A DNA stretch of 64,000 bases, taken from the NCBI GenBank assembly GCA_004519485.1, contig CP038113.1:268501-332500 (forward strand). The letters run 5' to 3'. Position 1 is the stretch's first letter; each line of letters begins with the position of its first letter. The notes beneath the pieces are model-generated. The model had not been told where the DNA came from. It worked only from the letters and a program-made list of their open reading frames with translations, and searched no databases. This DNA comes from Nannochloropsis oceanica. Lineage: Eukaryota > Sar > Eustigmatophyceae > Eustigmatales > Monodopsidaceae. Below are positions 9,570 to 21,828 of this stretch, piece after piece. The translations under genes and the position numbers were made by a program.

Positions 9570-10256
9570 GGGGGAAAAGCGAAGTGAGGTGGTGCCGTGG
9601 AAGGAAAGGGATGAATGAAAACGAGACGAGAGACACCAGATAAGTAAAAAATCAGAGCGGTCTTGCTTTTTCACCCATTGTTTCCTGTCCATGCTGTGTA
9701 TATCCGATCCAGCGATCGATCACGGGCGCCGGTGGATAGGAGCAAGGCTACGCTGCGGGTTTGAAGCAAGTGCGTGTGAGTCGGTTGGTGTCTCTCGATA
9801 CCACAGCATGCATAAAGAGGCCAGCAGCAGCCGTTTCCATCGCCGATGATGCGTTTTAATATTCTTCTCTATTTGTTTTTGCTCTTAGACAATATTGATT
9901 TTAATTCATTCATGTTCTCGTCAGAGAAGTGTTCATCGTTACTGCCAATGCACTGTCTCCTCCTCTATCATGTGCAGGATCTCATTCTATCCTCCTCCTC
10001 TATCCTTTCCTTCCTCTCTCACCACCTTTCTTTTTCCGCTTCAGGTCATTTTCGTCCATCGCGTGGCAGAGTAAGTCACCTCCTTTTGTCTGCCTGTCCT
10101 TGAGTCTCTCTATTTCTCCTCTCACCCTCTCTTTTTTCTATTCATTAATTACACATTCCACAATCCTAACCACCACCTCCCCTCACAATAATGGCATGCC
10201 ATACCTCCTCCTCCCACCTCTTCATCCCCTTGCCGTTTGCCCAAACACCAACACCC
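9570..10256. other. Intergenic region downstream of the SET fragment
   Basis: About 690 bases with pyrimidine-rich stretches and no recognised gene. It forms the 3' flank of the PH-PP2C gene. Confidence 0.4.
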
Positions 10257-12283
10257 CTACCTTTCCCCCCCTCCTCCCCCTCCCTCCCCCTCGCGCTCGA
10301 ACACCACCAACACCACCGTCACATTATCCGAGCTCCCCATTCGTAACGCCAAATTCCCCAACTGCGCTGCTGCCTCCGTGGCCGTCAAGCCCTTCTCCAG
10401 CAGCTCCTCCCCACGTGCCACTGCTTCCTCGGCGTCCATCACATCCCAGAAGCCATCGCAGGCAAGCAACATGAAGGTGTCGTCCTGAACAGAAAAGGGA
10501 CGGAAGGAAGGAGAATTGAATGGAGGAAGATATATATGCGTAAGCATTCATACCGAAATAGGCCCAAGAGTGTTCCAAACTTAGACCTTCCCTCCCTCCC
10601 TACTTCCCTCCCTCCCTCCCTCCACCACTTACATCTTGTACCTCCGCTTGAACGACCTCCGGGTCTGCGATGACAAGGTCCGCGGAAAAGATCCGGGAAT
10701 GCCCGGGTGGGTACAGAAAGGGAAAATCACTCTCCCCTCCCTCCACCCCTCTGTCTCCTCCTCCCTCCCCCTCACCGCCAGCCACCTCCTCCCCTTCCAT
10801 GTCAGCAACTGCAGCAGCAGCAGCAGCAATACCAGAAGTATCTCTTCTCTCCTCCTGCCCCTCCTTCCCTTCCTCTCCTGCACCACTCCCAGCACCAGCT
10901 GCCACCCTTCTTGGTACTCCAGGCTCTGTTCCTCCTCCTCCCCCTCCACCTCCTCCTCCTCCTCCTCCTCCTCCTCCAAACCCCTTGAAATCTGGATCAC
11001 CAATACTCCTACTCACACTCAGCTCCCCACACACCCTATAAATCGTCACCCACGTTACCCTCTTCTCCACCCCACTGGCAATACTCGGGTCGGCCAAATC
11101 CATCCGGTGCAACTGCGCCACAAACAGCTCCCGTTCCGTCGTCACCCATCCATTCGCCCCCTCGATCCTCCGGGTTTCGTCGGGCCTCCCCGGCGTTTGG
11201 GCCTGCGAAAGAGCCAAGGCCACCCCTCCCCTACACATGACTGCCGCACAATCCCCCACATTCCCGACATACACCGTCCGTCCTCGTATCAACACCATAA
11301 TTGCCGTTGTCCCGCAATACAAGCCCTCCCGCTCACAGATCTCCAGGACCTCCCGATCCAACCGTCGACACACATTTGTCATGGCTTTCCCCGGAAAGGA
11401 GGGAAACAGGGGATCAGCAACCAGATAATGGTGCGTTAATTCCCGGGCATACCGCGCCGCCCGCACGCCGCAATGCCCGTCGAAGATGGCGTAGAAACTT
11501 TGTGCTTCCTCCTCCTTTTTCTCCTTCCCCTCCTCCTTCTTCGCTTCATCTGCACTCTCTTCCCCTCTTTGGACTCTCCCCGCTTCTATCACGAGACTCA
11601 AATCCGGAATGGTAGTGTACTGGTCTTCTTGGTGGTTACGGATACCCTGCAGGGATATCACACCACACGACCACCCCAACCCCTTTCTTTCTTTCGTCCT
11701 TCCTCCTTCCCTCCTTCCCTCCTCATCTCTTTGCACTGGATTAGCCTCCCTCCCCCCCGGGTGGGCAACTGCCGTTGTAGGCAGCAATATTCCTCTGGGT
11801 GTTTCCCCTCCCAAGCTGCTCCCGCTCCCTCCTTCCCTCCTTCCCTCCCTGCCACCCTCATCGTCCATGCTCATCTCAAACATCAACCCTCCCAACCCAT
11901 CATCACCTCCTCCCCCTCCCTCCCTCCCTCCCTCCCTCCTCCTCCCTCCACCACCACCTTCTACCGGACTCAACCCCAAGGAATCTGTCCACTGCTCTAC
12001 CGATCCCCGTCTCTCTCTCCCCCTCCCTCCCTCTCCCCCTCCTCCACTACCCATCGGTGAGGGCGTCGGCTCCCTCCCTCTTACCCATCCATCCCTCCCT
12101 CCCTCCCTCCCTCCCTCCCTCCCTCTCTCCCCCCTCCTCTCCATATAGTAGCGGGACAAGTGGCCCTTGTCTTGCCCAGGACAGATCCAGACTCAAGCTC
12201 CTCCCTCCTCCCCCCCCTCCCTCCATCCCTCCCTCGTTTCCGTACGGCAGAGCAGAAGAAAGAGTCCCCGGTTGCCTTTCCAC

Positions 12284-12317
<34 letters not shown>

Positions 12318-13987
12318 GGCTGATGGTGATGGTGGTCTTGCGGTATTTGGGGTAGATCCCCGCTGCAAATCAAGATGGAGGAGGACGAGGACGTGGTGGT
12401 GGAAAAGGACGACGTGCCCCGGGCGAGGGAGAGGGAGGAAGAGGACGGGGAGGCCGAGGAGGTTGCGGCGGCTGCCACTTGCAACCCACTCCCATTACTC
12501 CCCGCACTGGCCCTTGGCGAGAGTCTCAATGCAAACGCAGGCGCCTCGCAACCCATCGATACCGACGCTTCCCCCCCCTGCTGCGACCCCAACGCCGTTC
12601 TCCCTCCCTGCTGCTGCTGCTGCTGCTGCTGCTCCTGCTGCTGCTGCCTTCCCCCACCTTCACCACTTCTTCGAACCCCCCCCCTCTCCCTCCGCCCTCC
12701 GCCCTCCCCCCAGTCCATGCTCTGGCTCGCCCCCCTCCTCCTTACAGGGGAAGTCGTTCCAACCCCTCCCTCCATCCCTCCCGCTATCTCTATCCTACTC
12801 CCCGTACCACCAACCCCGGAAAGTCCTCCTCCTCCTCCCCCTCCTCCTCCTCCTCCTCCTCCAGAGGCCTGTCGAAACCTCCTCGTGACGCTTAAACTTC
12901 GCCCATGCCCGTGCCCCAACTCCTCCATCAATCGCAGCTTCCTACTCGCATTCATTGCCGCAGCAGCCGCCACTGCTCCCTCCCTCCTTCCCCTCGCCTG
13001 ACTTCGACTCTCCGCCGCCGTGGTGGTTCTTGCCCCCGACAGCCCCCCCATCCCTCCCTCCCTCCCTCCATCCCCCTGGTGGAAAGGACGATGGAACAAG
13101 TGCTGCTGCTGTTGCTGTTGCTGTCCCCTCTTCTCCCCCTCCATCAGCCTCTGCACAATCACCGCCAGCGAGCGATGGAATGCAAACAACCACTCTTGCA
13201 TGTCATGCCTCGACAAAGCGCAGAAAACCCACACCCTCTCTGGCGTGACGATTTTGAACGCACACTCCCCATGCCCATCCGCACTCCTTACTGACATCAC
13301 CATATCCAAGGGGATGGTCTCCAGCAAATCTTCATCAACCACCTCCTCCTCCTCCTCCTCCTCCTCCTTGTCGTCATCGCTCCGGCTCGTGTCGAGGTAC
13401 AGCGCCCCCCTTCCTCCCCCAGCACCTCTTCCTACACTCCCCACAACCCCTCCTACTCCTCCTACTCCTCCTCCACCACCGCCACTTCCCGAGTGTCTCC
13501 TCCTTCTCCTACTCTTCATCTCCGCCCTCCATTCCCCCTCCTTCCCCCCTCCCTCCCTCCCTCTCAACGGCACCTGCATGTAAACACTTAGAGCCCCTTC
13601 CTTCAGGATACAATACCTGGTCTTCCACTCCATCCCATTTCCCCCACTCCCTGCCTCCTTGGCTCCTCCACTACCGCCTCTTCGATCTTCCCACCCTTCC
13701 GCTAGCACGTCTAGGAAGCCTTCTTTGTTGACAGCACGCATGACGTATGCCTGAGGGTGATATCCAGCCAGGCTCGGACAATAACTGGTGCTAAACACCT
13801 TGCTCGCGAGCTCATCCTCCCCCTCCCCCCCAACAGATGGATCACTGCCAGTGCTGGAAGTGCTAGTCGTGAGGGGTTGAGTAGGCGTGGCAATGCTACG
13901 GCTGCTCGTACGGGAGGAACGGCTACTTTGGGACCCGCCGCCGTCGTAGACCCCACCAGTGGAGTTGGAGGAGCGATGATTGTTCAT
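10257..13987 (-). CDS. PH domain-PP2C phosphatase fusion protein
   Basis: Proposed exons on the minus strand are 13987-12085, 11996-10633 and 10484-10257 (1,164 residues). The last junction (D/DD before TFMLLACDGFWDVM) is secure. The first uses a GTAAGAG donor and GGTAG acceptor that restore frame, and is inferred. The N-terminal part has a pleckstrin-homology domain at about residues 60-260: EGFLDVLAEGWEDR, WKTRYCILKEGALSVY, CAFKIVTPERVWVFCA and MQEWLFAFHRSL, with a long Gly/Ser/Asp insert. A low-complexity linker (poly-Q, poly-S, GGRE repeats) leads to PP2C: IRNHQEDQY, IFDGHCG, NVGDCAAV, SRSIGD, ACDGFWDV and SSDNVTVV. Two family positions are altered, DGHGG to DGHCG and GDCRA to GDCAA. If the first intron is wrong, these are two adjacent genes. 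Confidence 0.7.
10935..10978. repeat. (CCT)n tract, poly-Gly on minus strand
   Basis: Tandem CCT/CCCCCT units encode a run of about 16 glycines just after the SRSIGDPDFKGF motif of the PP2C domain. Confidence 0.9.
12086..12124. repeat. (CCCT)n tract at the PH/PP2C exon junction
   Basis: About ten CCCT units, encoding EGGR-type repeats on the minus strand. Copy-number change here would shift the frame, which is relevant to the proposed exon 1/exon 2 junction. Confidence 0.9.
12287..12317. repeat. (CTG)n tract, poly-Gln on minus strand
   Basis: About ten CTG units read as CAG codons in the PH-PP2C linker. A second, interrupted tract lies at 12609-12645. Confidence 0.9.
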
Positions 13988-15222
13988 CCTTTTCCCTCCT
14001 TTCGTTTGATTTTTCACTGTATTCAATTGTGGTCGGAAGGGGATGGATATCACGGAATGGGTTACTAATGTGTTTTTTAATTATTGCTTTCCGTTCCCAT
14101 CGGATGGGCTATACAGCACAAGCCCGCATGTCATTTGGCTTGGTCTCGGAAGGGTCAAGGGAGAAAGGCAGAAGGTAATGCTATGATTAAAAGCGTCTAA
14201 GGCTGTGATATTCTTGTAAGGAGAGGACTGGTTGGGACATCAAAGTCACCTGCTCGGACATGTAATGGGGAGTCCGGGAGTAACAGAAGCAGTGAGCATA
14301 GTAGGACAAATGAGGGGAGAGAGAGATGCGTGAAACTCCAATGCTTTACAACACTCTCCGCCACAGATCCAACTGTACAGACTGCGACTGATCCTTGGCC
14401 TTATGTGCTAAGGCGTGGTGTACATGTGCCGATTGTAGAGCGCCGCTGAGGCTGCTGCTTGCAGTGGCGCATGCACCACCACGTCGTACAAGTATCATCG
14501 GTCGCCTAAACCAGCCCAAAAAACAATAACCATGACACTGACATGCTGTCAAAAATATAGGCGCATCCCTATGTGTGTAGGATGAGGTTGGGGTCGTGCT
14601 GTGAGCACGGGTGTCTTCAGAGGTGTGGCAACCACATGGGCAACATCACGAGATAATCTTTCGATCGCCGAGGTGAAACGAGGGGGAGGTTGAAGCGAGC
14701 TTTTGGCATTTTGTTTTGATTTTAGTACTACAGTTGGCAAGAATTCAAGGCTCATTTGAGGAAATTCATGTTTAATGCACGATGTGCGTTGTATCTACCA
14801 CGTTTGTCGTGGTTTCGATCCGTCCGCAACTCGAGGTTCATCCACCGGCCCATTCTGCATTCCTTAGACATTTTTACTGTAACAAATTAAAAATAGTTTC
14901 TGATGCCTTTTGTTTGTTTATTGTCTTCGCTCCTGCGTGTAATCAAATCACCGACCACCACTCCTTCCCTAAGGCCGCCGCGCCGTTAACTCACCTCATT
15001 GTTTACGGCTAGCTCGGCTTCCCCTGTCAGGTTTGAAAAAAAATGCAATTCTTAACAATCACACATAATAATATAAATAAACAGCAAATTCAACAAACGC
15101 GATTCCCAGAAGTCAGTCTTCCTTCTTTATCCCCCTCATCGCCCATTGAAACGCTCTGAATTTAGCAGACCGCATCTCTGTCCGTATCTATGTATCAATC
15201 AACCAACCACAAGCCTGCACCT
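13988..15222. other. 1.2 kb intergenic region
   Basis: This is the longest gene-free stretch in the window, between two minus-strand genes. It should hold the PH-PP2C promoter (left part) and the aminotransferase 3' end (right part, A/T-rich 15040-15110). Small open frames at 14549-14755 and 14782-15012 lack any recognisable feature, and I do not call them. Confidence 0.45.
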
Positions 15223-16914
15223 TTATGCCTGCTTGTTTTTCCTCCCGGGATACGTCCGCCAAAAGGCCTTCAGACGTTTCATGGCCTCAATGATCTCCTC
15301 CGTCGCCCCACAATAGCTGAACCGCAAACGCTTGTGCCCAAGCCCCGTGGTCGGGTCCTCGAAGTCAACCCCAGGGGTCACCGCCACTCGCGCCTGGTCC
15401 AAAAAATCCTTGGCGAACGTCACGGCATCCTCCAAGTCATCCGACACGTCCACATACACGTAGAAAGCACCATCTGCAGGCGAGACCTTGTGCAAACCCA
15501 CCTCCTTCAACCCCTCCAAGAGCACCGCACGGTTGACTGCATATTTGGCCACGTGCTTATCCAGTTCCTCCCGACAATCGAACGCGTCGACAGCCGCGTA
15601 TTGCGAGAGGGTGGGCGAGTTTAAAAAAAAATTCTGTGAGAGGCGATTAAGGGCGGGAACGAAGGAGGCAGGGGCAACCATCCACCCGAGGCGCCAGCCT
15701 GTCATGGAGTAGTACTTCGAGAAGGAATTGATCACAATGGCCTTGTCGGAAAAGCTGAGCGCCGAGGCCTCCGGCTGCCCGTAGGAGATGTGATGGTAAA
15801 TCTCATCCGAAATAAAGGTTATGTCGGCAGCATCGCAATACTCGCATAGCCCCTTCAGCTCCGCGGGTGTCAACATGGCTCCCGTCGGATTGCCGGGCGA
15901 AGACAAGATAAGGCCCCTGACCTTCTTTCTCTTCCCTGCCAACCGCTTGACCGTCGCGTCAAGCTCAGCGGCCGTGACCTTAAAATTTTCATTCACGGGA
16001 ATAGACACAACTTCGCAGCCGAGGGCATTGAGAATATTTCTGTAGCAGGGGTACCCCGCCGAAGCAATGCACACGACGTCGCCTACGTCAAAAGCCGCGA
16101 GGAACGTGATGAGAAATGCACCGGAGCTCCCCGTGGTGACCACGACATTGTTCGGATCCACCTGAAGGGGGACATTCGACTCGCCTTCTTTCTTCGTATA
16201 GCGCTCGGCATAATGTTGGGCGATGCGTTTCCGCAAAGGCTCGATTCCTTGGGAGTTAGTGTAACCCAGCCTGTTAGAGCGGAGCTGGGTTTCGGCCTGT
16301 TTCAGCACCTTTTTGGGGGCCCCGCTCTGGGGTTGCCCGACCTCTAAGTGGCAGACTTTGTGACCGGCTTTCTCAAGATCGATTGCTTGGCCTAGAATTT
16401 CCATGACCTTGAAGGAGGGGAGGGAGGAACTGCGGATAGACTCGGAGGGACCTGGGGAGATGACAAGAAGGGAGAAGGGCGGATAAATGTGATGAGTGTT
16501 TTTCTTTATTTAAAAAAATAAAGAGTGAAGCCACTTCAAAAGGAATCAACGCCTCGTGCGGTGGATTGCTGAAGTAAAGCATGACGAGATACCGTAAGCG
16601 GCACTTCCGGTCGACTCCTGGCGAGCTGCGTCTCACGCCCTCGAGACCGCGCCTCGAAAAGCCGACGAGATTTAAGTGCCTCTACTGCACGCAAGACAGG
16701 CTTCTGAGCTCATCCGACAGGAAAATAGCTTTGGCGCAATGGAACGTTATCCACCCCAGGTTCTTACCCCCCCTTGTCTCCGTCCCACAAGTCCTCCCTC
16801 CTCTACCTCCCGTCCCACCCATCTCTAACCTGCAGTAGCGCCCGGAAAAGCCAGCAAGGCCAACACCATTCCCATCAGAGTTGCTAGAAGCGGTGGGCCT
16901 CCAATGCACGCCAT
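15223..16914 (-). CDS. Class I aminotransferase (aspartate aminotransferase-like) with signal peptide
   Basis: Two exons, 16914-16830 and 16451-15223, join in phase to give 437 residues. The main exon holds a full fold-type I PLP enzyme: LGYTNSQGIEPLR, TTGSSGAF, SSPGNPTGAML, FISDEIYHHISYG, the PLP-lysine site NSFSKYYSMTGWRLGW and a C-terminal LRFSYCG. Sequence just before the internal Met at 16404 (PSESIRSS...PSFKV) is also family-like, so the protein must start further upstream. The small first exon supplies a signal peptide (MACIGGPPLLATLMGM then VLALLAFPGATA). An in-frame ATG at 17010 is an alternative that would bury the hydrophobic core. Substrate preference cannot be told; Asp, Ala or aromatic amino acids are possible. 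It is probably secretory- or plastid-routed. Confidence 0.88.
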
Positions 16915-17293
16915 AAATCCGCCTGTGTCGTGTGCACGTGTACGTGTGACAGTGAGTGGACGCGGAGATGCGAAGGGCAGAGAGAGGCTGCTGTGACTAC
17001 TGCTGATCATGAAGCATAATGGATTGCCTAGTGTCAGCTTTTCCCAAGTTGAGTAGCTCAAGCTGCTCCTTCACGAGCCATTGATGCCTGTCGCATCTTT
17101 TGTTAGTTAAGATGCCTCAGGGATGTGATGAGGATTTGCGTTCGTACGTGCTTTGCCCGCCCGTCAAAGCGCATCCCCTCGCCAATGAAGTTGCCGTTGG
17201 TCCGCAGTGTGCATGTCCCTCCCTGCCTTTTGTTTTTAACACAGACCGACGATACAAACATATTTCTCACAGACACATTAAGAGGATAGAAAT
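16915..17293. promoter_or_regulatory. Divergent intergenic region, aminotransferase / amino-acid transporter
   Basis: About 380 bases between divergent starts. The two products both handle amino acids, so shared regulation is conceivable. No specific site is recognised. Confidence 0.4.
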
Positions 17294-19744
17294 ATGCGCG
17301 TCACTCCAGCTGGCTCTACGTCCACCAGCCCAAAAAATCCTGCCCAAGAAGAGTCGCTAACATTTTCGTCATCGCCGCGGAAACGTGTGACCTCTCGAAG
17401 CGGCGTGGACACCCCCGCTGTACAGTCGCTGCCATCTTCTGATTCTGCTTGTCCTGCTGCTGTTGGGCTACGACGGAGAGGCAACAGCAGCAGTCACGAG
17501 CACGACGCGGGTGGGAGCAGTCGCGGCAGGTGGGCATGGCACAGTCCCTTTCTACGCAAGCCCATGAGCGTTGTCGAGGGAGTAAGTGAATATGGATGGC
17601 ACGAGGAGGTGGTTTTAGGCTATGGCAATACTGACTCATCAGTACCCTTAACGTTCTCCTCACATCCCCCAACTCATCCATTTGCCCTCTCGTTCAGGAG
17701 GAGGAGGAAGAAAAGCTGGAGAGGCGGATGGGGCTGTACGATTTGCTCGCAGTCGGCATCGGTGGCACAGTTGGAAGCGGGGTATTTGTCCTAGCAGGGG
17801 AGATTGCCAATGCGCCTGACTTGCCTGCAGGACCTTCGGTTGTTCTTTCTTTTGCGGCTGCGGGCTTGGGGTGTGTCCTGAGTGGCCTCTCATTTGCCGA
17901 GTTGGCGAGTCGCATTCATGCGGACGGGAGCTCCTACATTTTTGCATACGTGAACTTGGGGGAGGTCTTTGCGTTTGTGGCTGGCTGGTAAGGCGGGAGA
18001 ATGGAGAAGGCAGCATCATTACATGTAAATGGGGCACCGTATGTGTCGTCAATCTTGCTTCTCTACCCACTTCTTGCCCGCCCATCACACATATGTACTC
18101 ATATACACATACACACACATGAATACACACACATACACATACATGCATGTATACTCTCTCTCTCACACACACAGAGACATGTGTATATATATACATATAT
18201 ATACACATATATACACATATACCTGTTCCCATAAACATACATATGACCACAGTTGTCTGACCCTAGAATATGGCATCAGCAGTGCTGCCGTGGCGAGAAA
18301 CTGGGGCGACAAGCTCGGAGCTTGGGTAGATCACATGCATCCACACGACGCCAGCGAGGGTTCTGTCTGGCACCCGGGCAGTGGGGATGCAACGGGTTTC
18401 TTCCGCGATTTCAATATCTACGCGGGGGCGATTGAGCTGGTGTGTATGTGCATTATTCTTCGAGGGATGAATGTGAGTAAAATCACTGTGAATGTCATAA
18501 CAATAGCGAAGTTGTTGCTGGTTGTGTTCATGACCATCACCGGCTTTTCGTTTTTAAGGCCGAGTAATCTTGAGCCGTTTGCACCCAGTGGGTTTCGAGG
18601 CATTTTCAGAGGAGGGACAAGGTGTTTTTTCGGATATCTGGGCTTTGACGAGGTGTGCTGCATGGGCGGAGAAGCGAAGAATCCGTCAAAAAGCATACCG
18701 TTGGCGGTGATGGGAACCATCTCGGTGGTGACAGTGCTGTACATCTTGGCGTCGTTGGCCTTGGTGGGGATGCAGCCTTTTGCGGATATTACTCCTTCTT
18801 CCGGGTTTGCCGAGGCGTTTCGGTTCAATAACCTGGGTTGGGCCGCGAATACCGTGACGGCTGGAGAGCTACTGACGCTACCACTAGTGGTATTGGTCTC
18901 GCTGCTCGCCCAACCCCGCCTTCAATATGCCATGGCCCAAGATGGATTACTCCCCGCTGTCTTCGGTCACGTGGACCGGAACGGAAATCTCTTCAAAGGC
19001 ACGTTGATCGCGGGAACGGTGGGTGTGGTCGTAGCATTATTTTTGCCATTTCGTGCATTGGAGGACGTGATCAGCGCCGGGGTGCTCATTGCCTTTAACC
19101 TCACCAACACTGCCCTGGTTGTCTCCCGTCGAGTCCATCCGATCCGGCCTTCCGCCAATCGTACCTTAGCTCTAGCATTCAACGTCCTCGCATTAAGTGC
19201 ATGTTTCATGTGGAAAAACCTCGGGACCATTCTCCCCTGGCTACCGCTTAATGTACTGGTGACCGCCGCGGCAGTGGTACCTCTTGTGTTGCTGCATGTG
19301 ACTTGCCCAGATCATCCTTCGCAGGACGGACATTTTACTACCCCGCTTGTACCGTGGGTGCCGGCTTTAGGGAGTGCTTTCAACTGGTTTTTGTTGACAC
19401 AGTTGTCGTGGGAGGGGTTGGGTTTAGTCTTGGCCTTCCTGGGAGGGTCTCTTTTTTTGTATGCAACTTATGGATGGAGGAACTCGAAGGGGGGAAAGAC
19501 GGGGTGGATGGAGGTGTTGGCGGCCTCGGTACGCAGGCATTCGCGGCATCCAAGTGAGGTGGATCCCGGGTTAATAGAGGGGTTGTTGGGGGAGGGGGAG
19601 GGGGAGGGAGGCGAGGAGCGTTTACGTGGGGGTCGAAGGGGTGGTAAGGAGAAAGAGGGAGATGGGGGGCAGGAGGGACAGAGGCAAGCCGTACAAGAGG
19701 TGCAACCTGATCTGCGGAAAGCGGGCGATATGATTTCTACTTGA
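17294..19744 (+). CDS. Cationic amino-acid transporter (APC superfamily)
   Basis: Three exons, 17294-17581, 17698-17987 and 18253-19744, encode 689 residues. After a 96-residue Ser/Arg-rich cytosolic head, transmembrane helix 1 carries the APC signature GIGGTVGSGVFVLAGE. Then come LSFAELASRIHADGSSY and, across the second intron, LTLEYGISSAAVARNWG. Later motifs RGGTRCFFGYLGFDEVCCMG and AKNPSKSIPLAVMGTI are diagnostic of the CAT family. About 12 to 14 apolar segments are visible, as in CATs. The family moves arginine, lysine or other amino acids across the plasma or vacuolar membrane. The second junction places Cys where relatives usually have Trp (AG-C-C-LTLEY), so the exact splice site is slightly uncertain. 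The tail is Gly/Glu/Lys-rich. Confidence 0.9.
18088..18230. repeat. (CA)n/(TA)n microsatellite in transporter intron 2
   Basis: Mixed ACAC, ATAC and TATATATA repeats fill most of the 265-base intron. Confidence 0.9.
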
Positions 19745-20100
19745 GGTATGAGTGCATAACCCCCTCTCCTAGCTGAGCGTGTTTGGTGTGTGTATATATG
19801 TATGTATAGATAATATGTAATCAGGGTGTCGTGTCTTAAGATACGGGGCAGGTAACGAGAGACCGAAAAGAAAGCACACTTTGTTAGATCTGGATCTATA
19901 CGCAACGTGTGTGCATTTTCATTATTTCCTAATTCGTATTTTCGTTCCCATTTTATTTCTCGGTTCTTCCAAGACTGCGCTCGCATGGCGCGAAAATCTC
20001 TCGCACGCCACCGACACCTGGATCCACACAGTCTCCCTTTTCAAATCTTATTTTATTTATTCGGCAATTTACAGAAATATTTCTCTTATTCTCCCTTTTC
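19745..20100. other. Convergent intergenic region, transporter / DUS
   Basis: A/T-rich shared 3' region with TATGTATGTATA repeats near 19790-19810. No gene is seen. Confidence 0.4.
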
Positions 20101-21666
20101 TTATGCCAATGCTTCAGCTGGCGCGGTCTCTCTTTCGCTGACACCTACCCTACTACCACTGACAGCCTGCCCCCCAGCTGCTCCTGCGTCTGCTGTCGCT
20201 GCTACTGCCGCTGCTGCTGCGGCTGCTGCTGCCACTCCTGCCGCGGCCAATTCACGCGCGGCACGTTTCTGAAGCAAGCGTTCCTTGAGCCCCAACATCG
20301 TCTCTTCTGGCGAGGCGAGAGCGCGATTCTCTCTCTGTAGAGCCAAGGCATGTCCTTCCCTATGCCGGCGATACCAACTCACAGGCGCAACCACAGCCCC
20401 CCCCGTCAAGATCAGTGCGGTGTCCACATTTGGGTACCTTGTCTCCTGCAATTCCTGCACTACGCGTTTGTAGTCCTTCAACGTGTTCCCCTTGGCTCCC
20501 ATCTGGTCTCTCAGATCATGGTTCACTGGCAGCTCTAGCAACTGATAGAGCATTTTGAACAAATGTCCCTTGATTGATGCTACTCCTTCCCGTGGCCAAT
20601 ATTGTCCTGCGAGCTCCAGGTATTCCATCGCGAAACCCAACTGTCGCTGCGTCAAAGCATAAGCCTCCTCTTCCCTCGATCCAAACGAGGAGCTCAGGGA
20701 TTGCCCGCCACTTCCTTCCACTAGCAAGGATGAGCCCGGCCGAAACAAGGAGGGATTTTCAAGCAACCCTTCGGAAGACATGACAGCGTCAGCTCCCGTC
20801 TCTTCTTGGCATCGCACCGCATCTTCAAAGGTCTCTACCCCTCCATTCGCCACCACGGGAATGCTTAAGCCTTCCTTCACTTTTCGGATGGCGGCCCAGT
20901 CAGCACTACCCACCGAGATCTTATTTTGTTCGCGCGTCCTCCCATGAATAGTCACGAGCGCCACACCCGTCCCCTCTATGGCTTTGGCTAATTCCAAGGT
21001 GTCACGCTCGTTGGGTAATAAACGAATTTTGGCTGTGACGGGCACCGTAAGTTTCCGAACCATGTGAGCGAGGAGGCCCACAACCAGCTCTCGCTCTTCC
21101 AGCAAAAATGCACCGTAGTGCCCGCGGCGCGCTATTTTCTGTGGACAACCCAAATTCAAATCGACGGCGTCGACTTCGTGTTGAATGTATTCCGCCGCAC
21201 GCACAAGGTCATCAGCATTGTCCCCAGCGAATTGAGCAATCAGTGGGCGGTCAAAGGCACCCTCGGGTCCGTTCCCAACGCCATCCCAATTTTCCTGACG
21301 GAAGACTTTTACATGCGCAAAGTTCCACGCGTGTAACATCTGTGTGTACGCCAGACCAACGCCATAGCGCCGTACCAATGTCCGGAAGGCCAAGTCGGAC
21401 TGCTGGACCATGGGCGCTGCAATCCATCGCGGGTTACCTAGCCTTTTCAGCAGCTCATAGCCAACCTCATTACGGGCCATAGACAGGCGACGCAAACGTG
21501 ATGCTGGCGGCCGTAGTGGCATCTGGTGACGGCAGTTGTGGACAAAGCAAAAAGAGGAGACCCTCCGGGCCATCGTCATCGTGAGGAAGAGGAGGCTTGC
21601 AAGGAGGAGTGACGAAGGCTTCTGCTTGTCCAAGCGCGGCACCCACCAGCGTGATCTTGGAATCAT
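20101..21666 (-). CDS. DUS1: tRNA-dihydrouridine synthase, Dus1 type
   Basis: Single-exon protein of 521 residues. Dus family motifs are present in order: [20 protein letters not shown], the catalytic-cysteine loop [51 protein letters not shown] and [18 protein letters not shown]. The GHYGAFL and SSEGLLENP forms are typical of Dus1 (U16/U17 of tRNA) in eukaryotes. The FMN-dependent enzyme reduces uridine in the tRNA D-loop using NADPH. The first 60 residues include an apolar stretch ([16 protein letters not shown]) and then basic residues, so organelle targeting is possible. The C-terminus is an Ala-rich low-complexity tail. It shares a 162-base divergent region with PPIL3. Confidence 0.93.
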   Translation of the reverse strand: MIPRSRWWVPRLDKQKPSSLLLASLLFLTMTMARRVSSFCFVHNCRHQMPLRPPASRLRRLSMARNEVGYELLKRLGNPRWIAAPMVQQSDLAFRTLVRRYGVGLAYTQMLHAWNFAHVKVFRQENWDGVGNGPEGAFDRPLIAQFAGDNADDLVRAAEYIQHEVDAVDLNLGCPQKIARRGHYGAFLLEERELVVGLLAHMVRKLTVPVTAKIRLLPNERDTLELAKAIEGTGVALVTIHGRTREQNKISVGSADWAAIRKVKEGLSIPVVANGGVETFEDAVRCQEETGADAVMSSEGLLENPSLFRPGSSLLVEGSGGQSLSSSFGSREEEAYALTQRQLGFAMEYLELAGQYWPREGVASIKGHLFKMLYQLLELPVNHDLRDQMGAKGNTLKDYKRVVQELQETRYPNVDTALILTGGAVVAPVSWYRRHREGHALALQRENRALASPEETMLGLKERLLQKRAARELAAAGVAAAAAAAAAVAATADAGAAGGQAVSGSRVGVSERETAPAEALA

Positions 21667-21828
21667 CTAGGTTGGCCACCAGCCGTCCTGACCTGTGAGC
21701 ATGTGCGGGAGATGTCGTGTTAGGCTAAACAGTCAGAGGCGGAGGAGGATGAGAAGCACAATCAAAAAGCCCCCTCATGTCTCCTCACAGCTTTCACCCT
21801 CTGTTTTACGCAACCCTCAGCCACAGAC

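Noticed and set aside
10636-13583. Several plus-strand proline/serine-rich frames opposite the PH-PP2C gene
   Set aside because: They are reverse readings of (GGGA)n and CAG repeats, with no domain and no conserved start.
14775-14835. A tRNA-like TTTCGATCC stretch
   Set aside because: The flanks do not pair into a T-arm or acceptor stem.
14549-15012. Two small open frames in the 1.2 kb gap
   Set aside because: Random-like composition, no splice partners and no motif.
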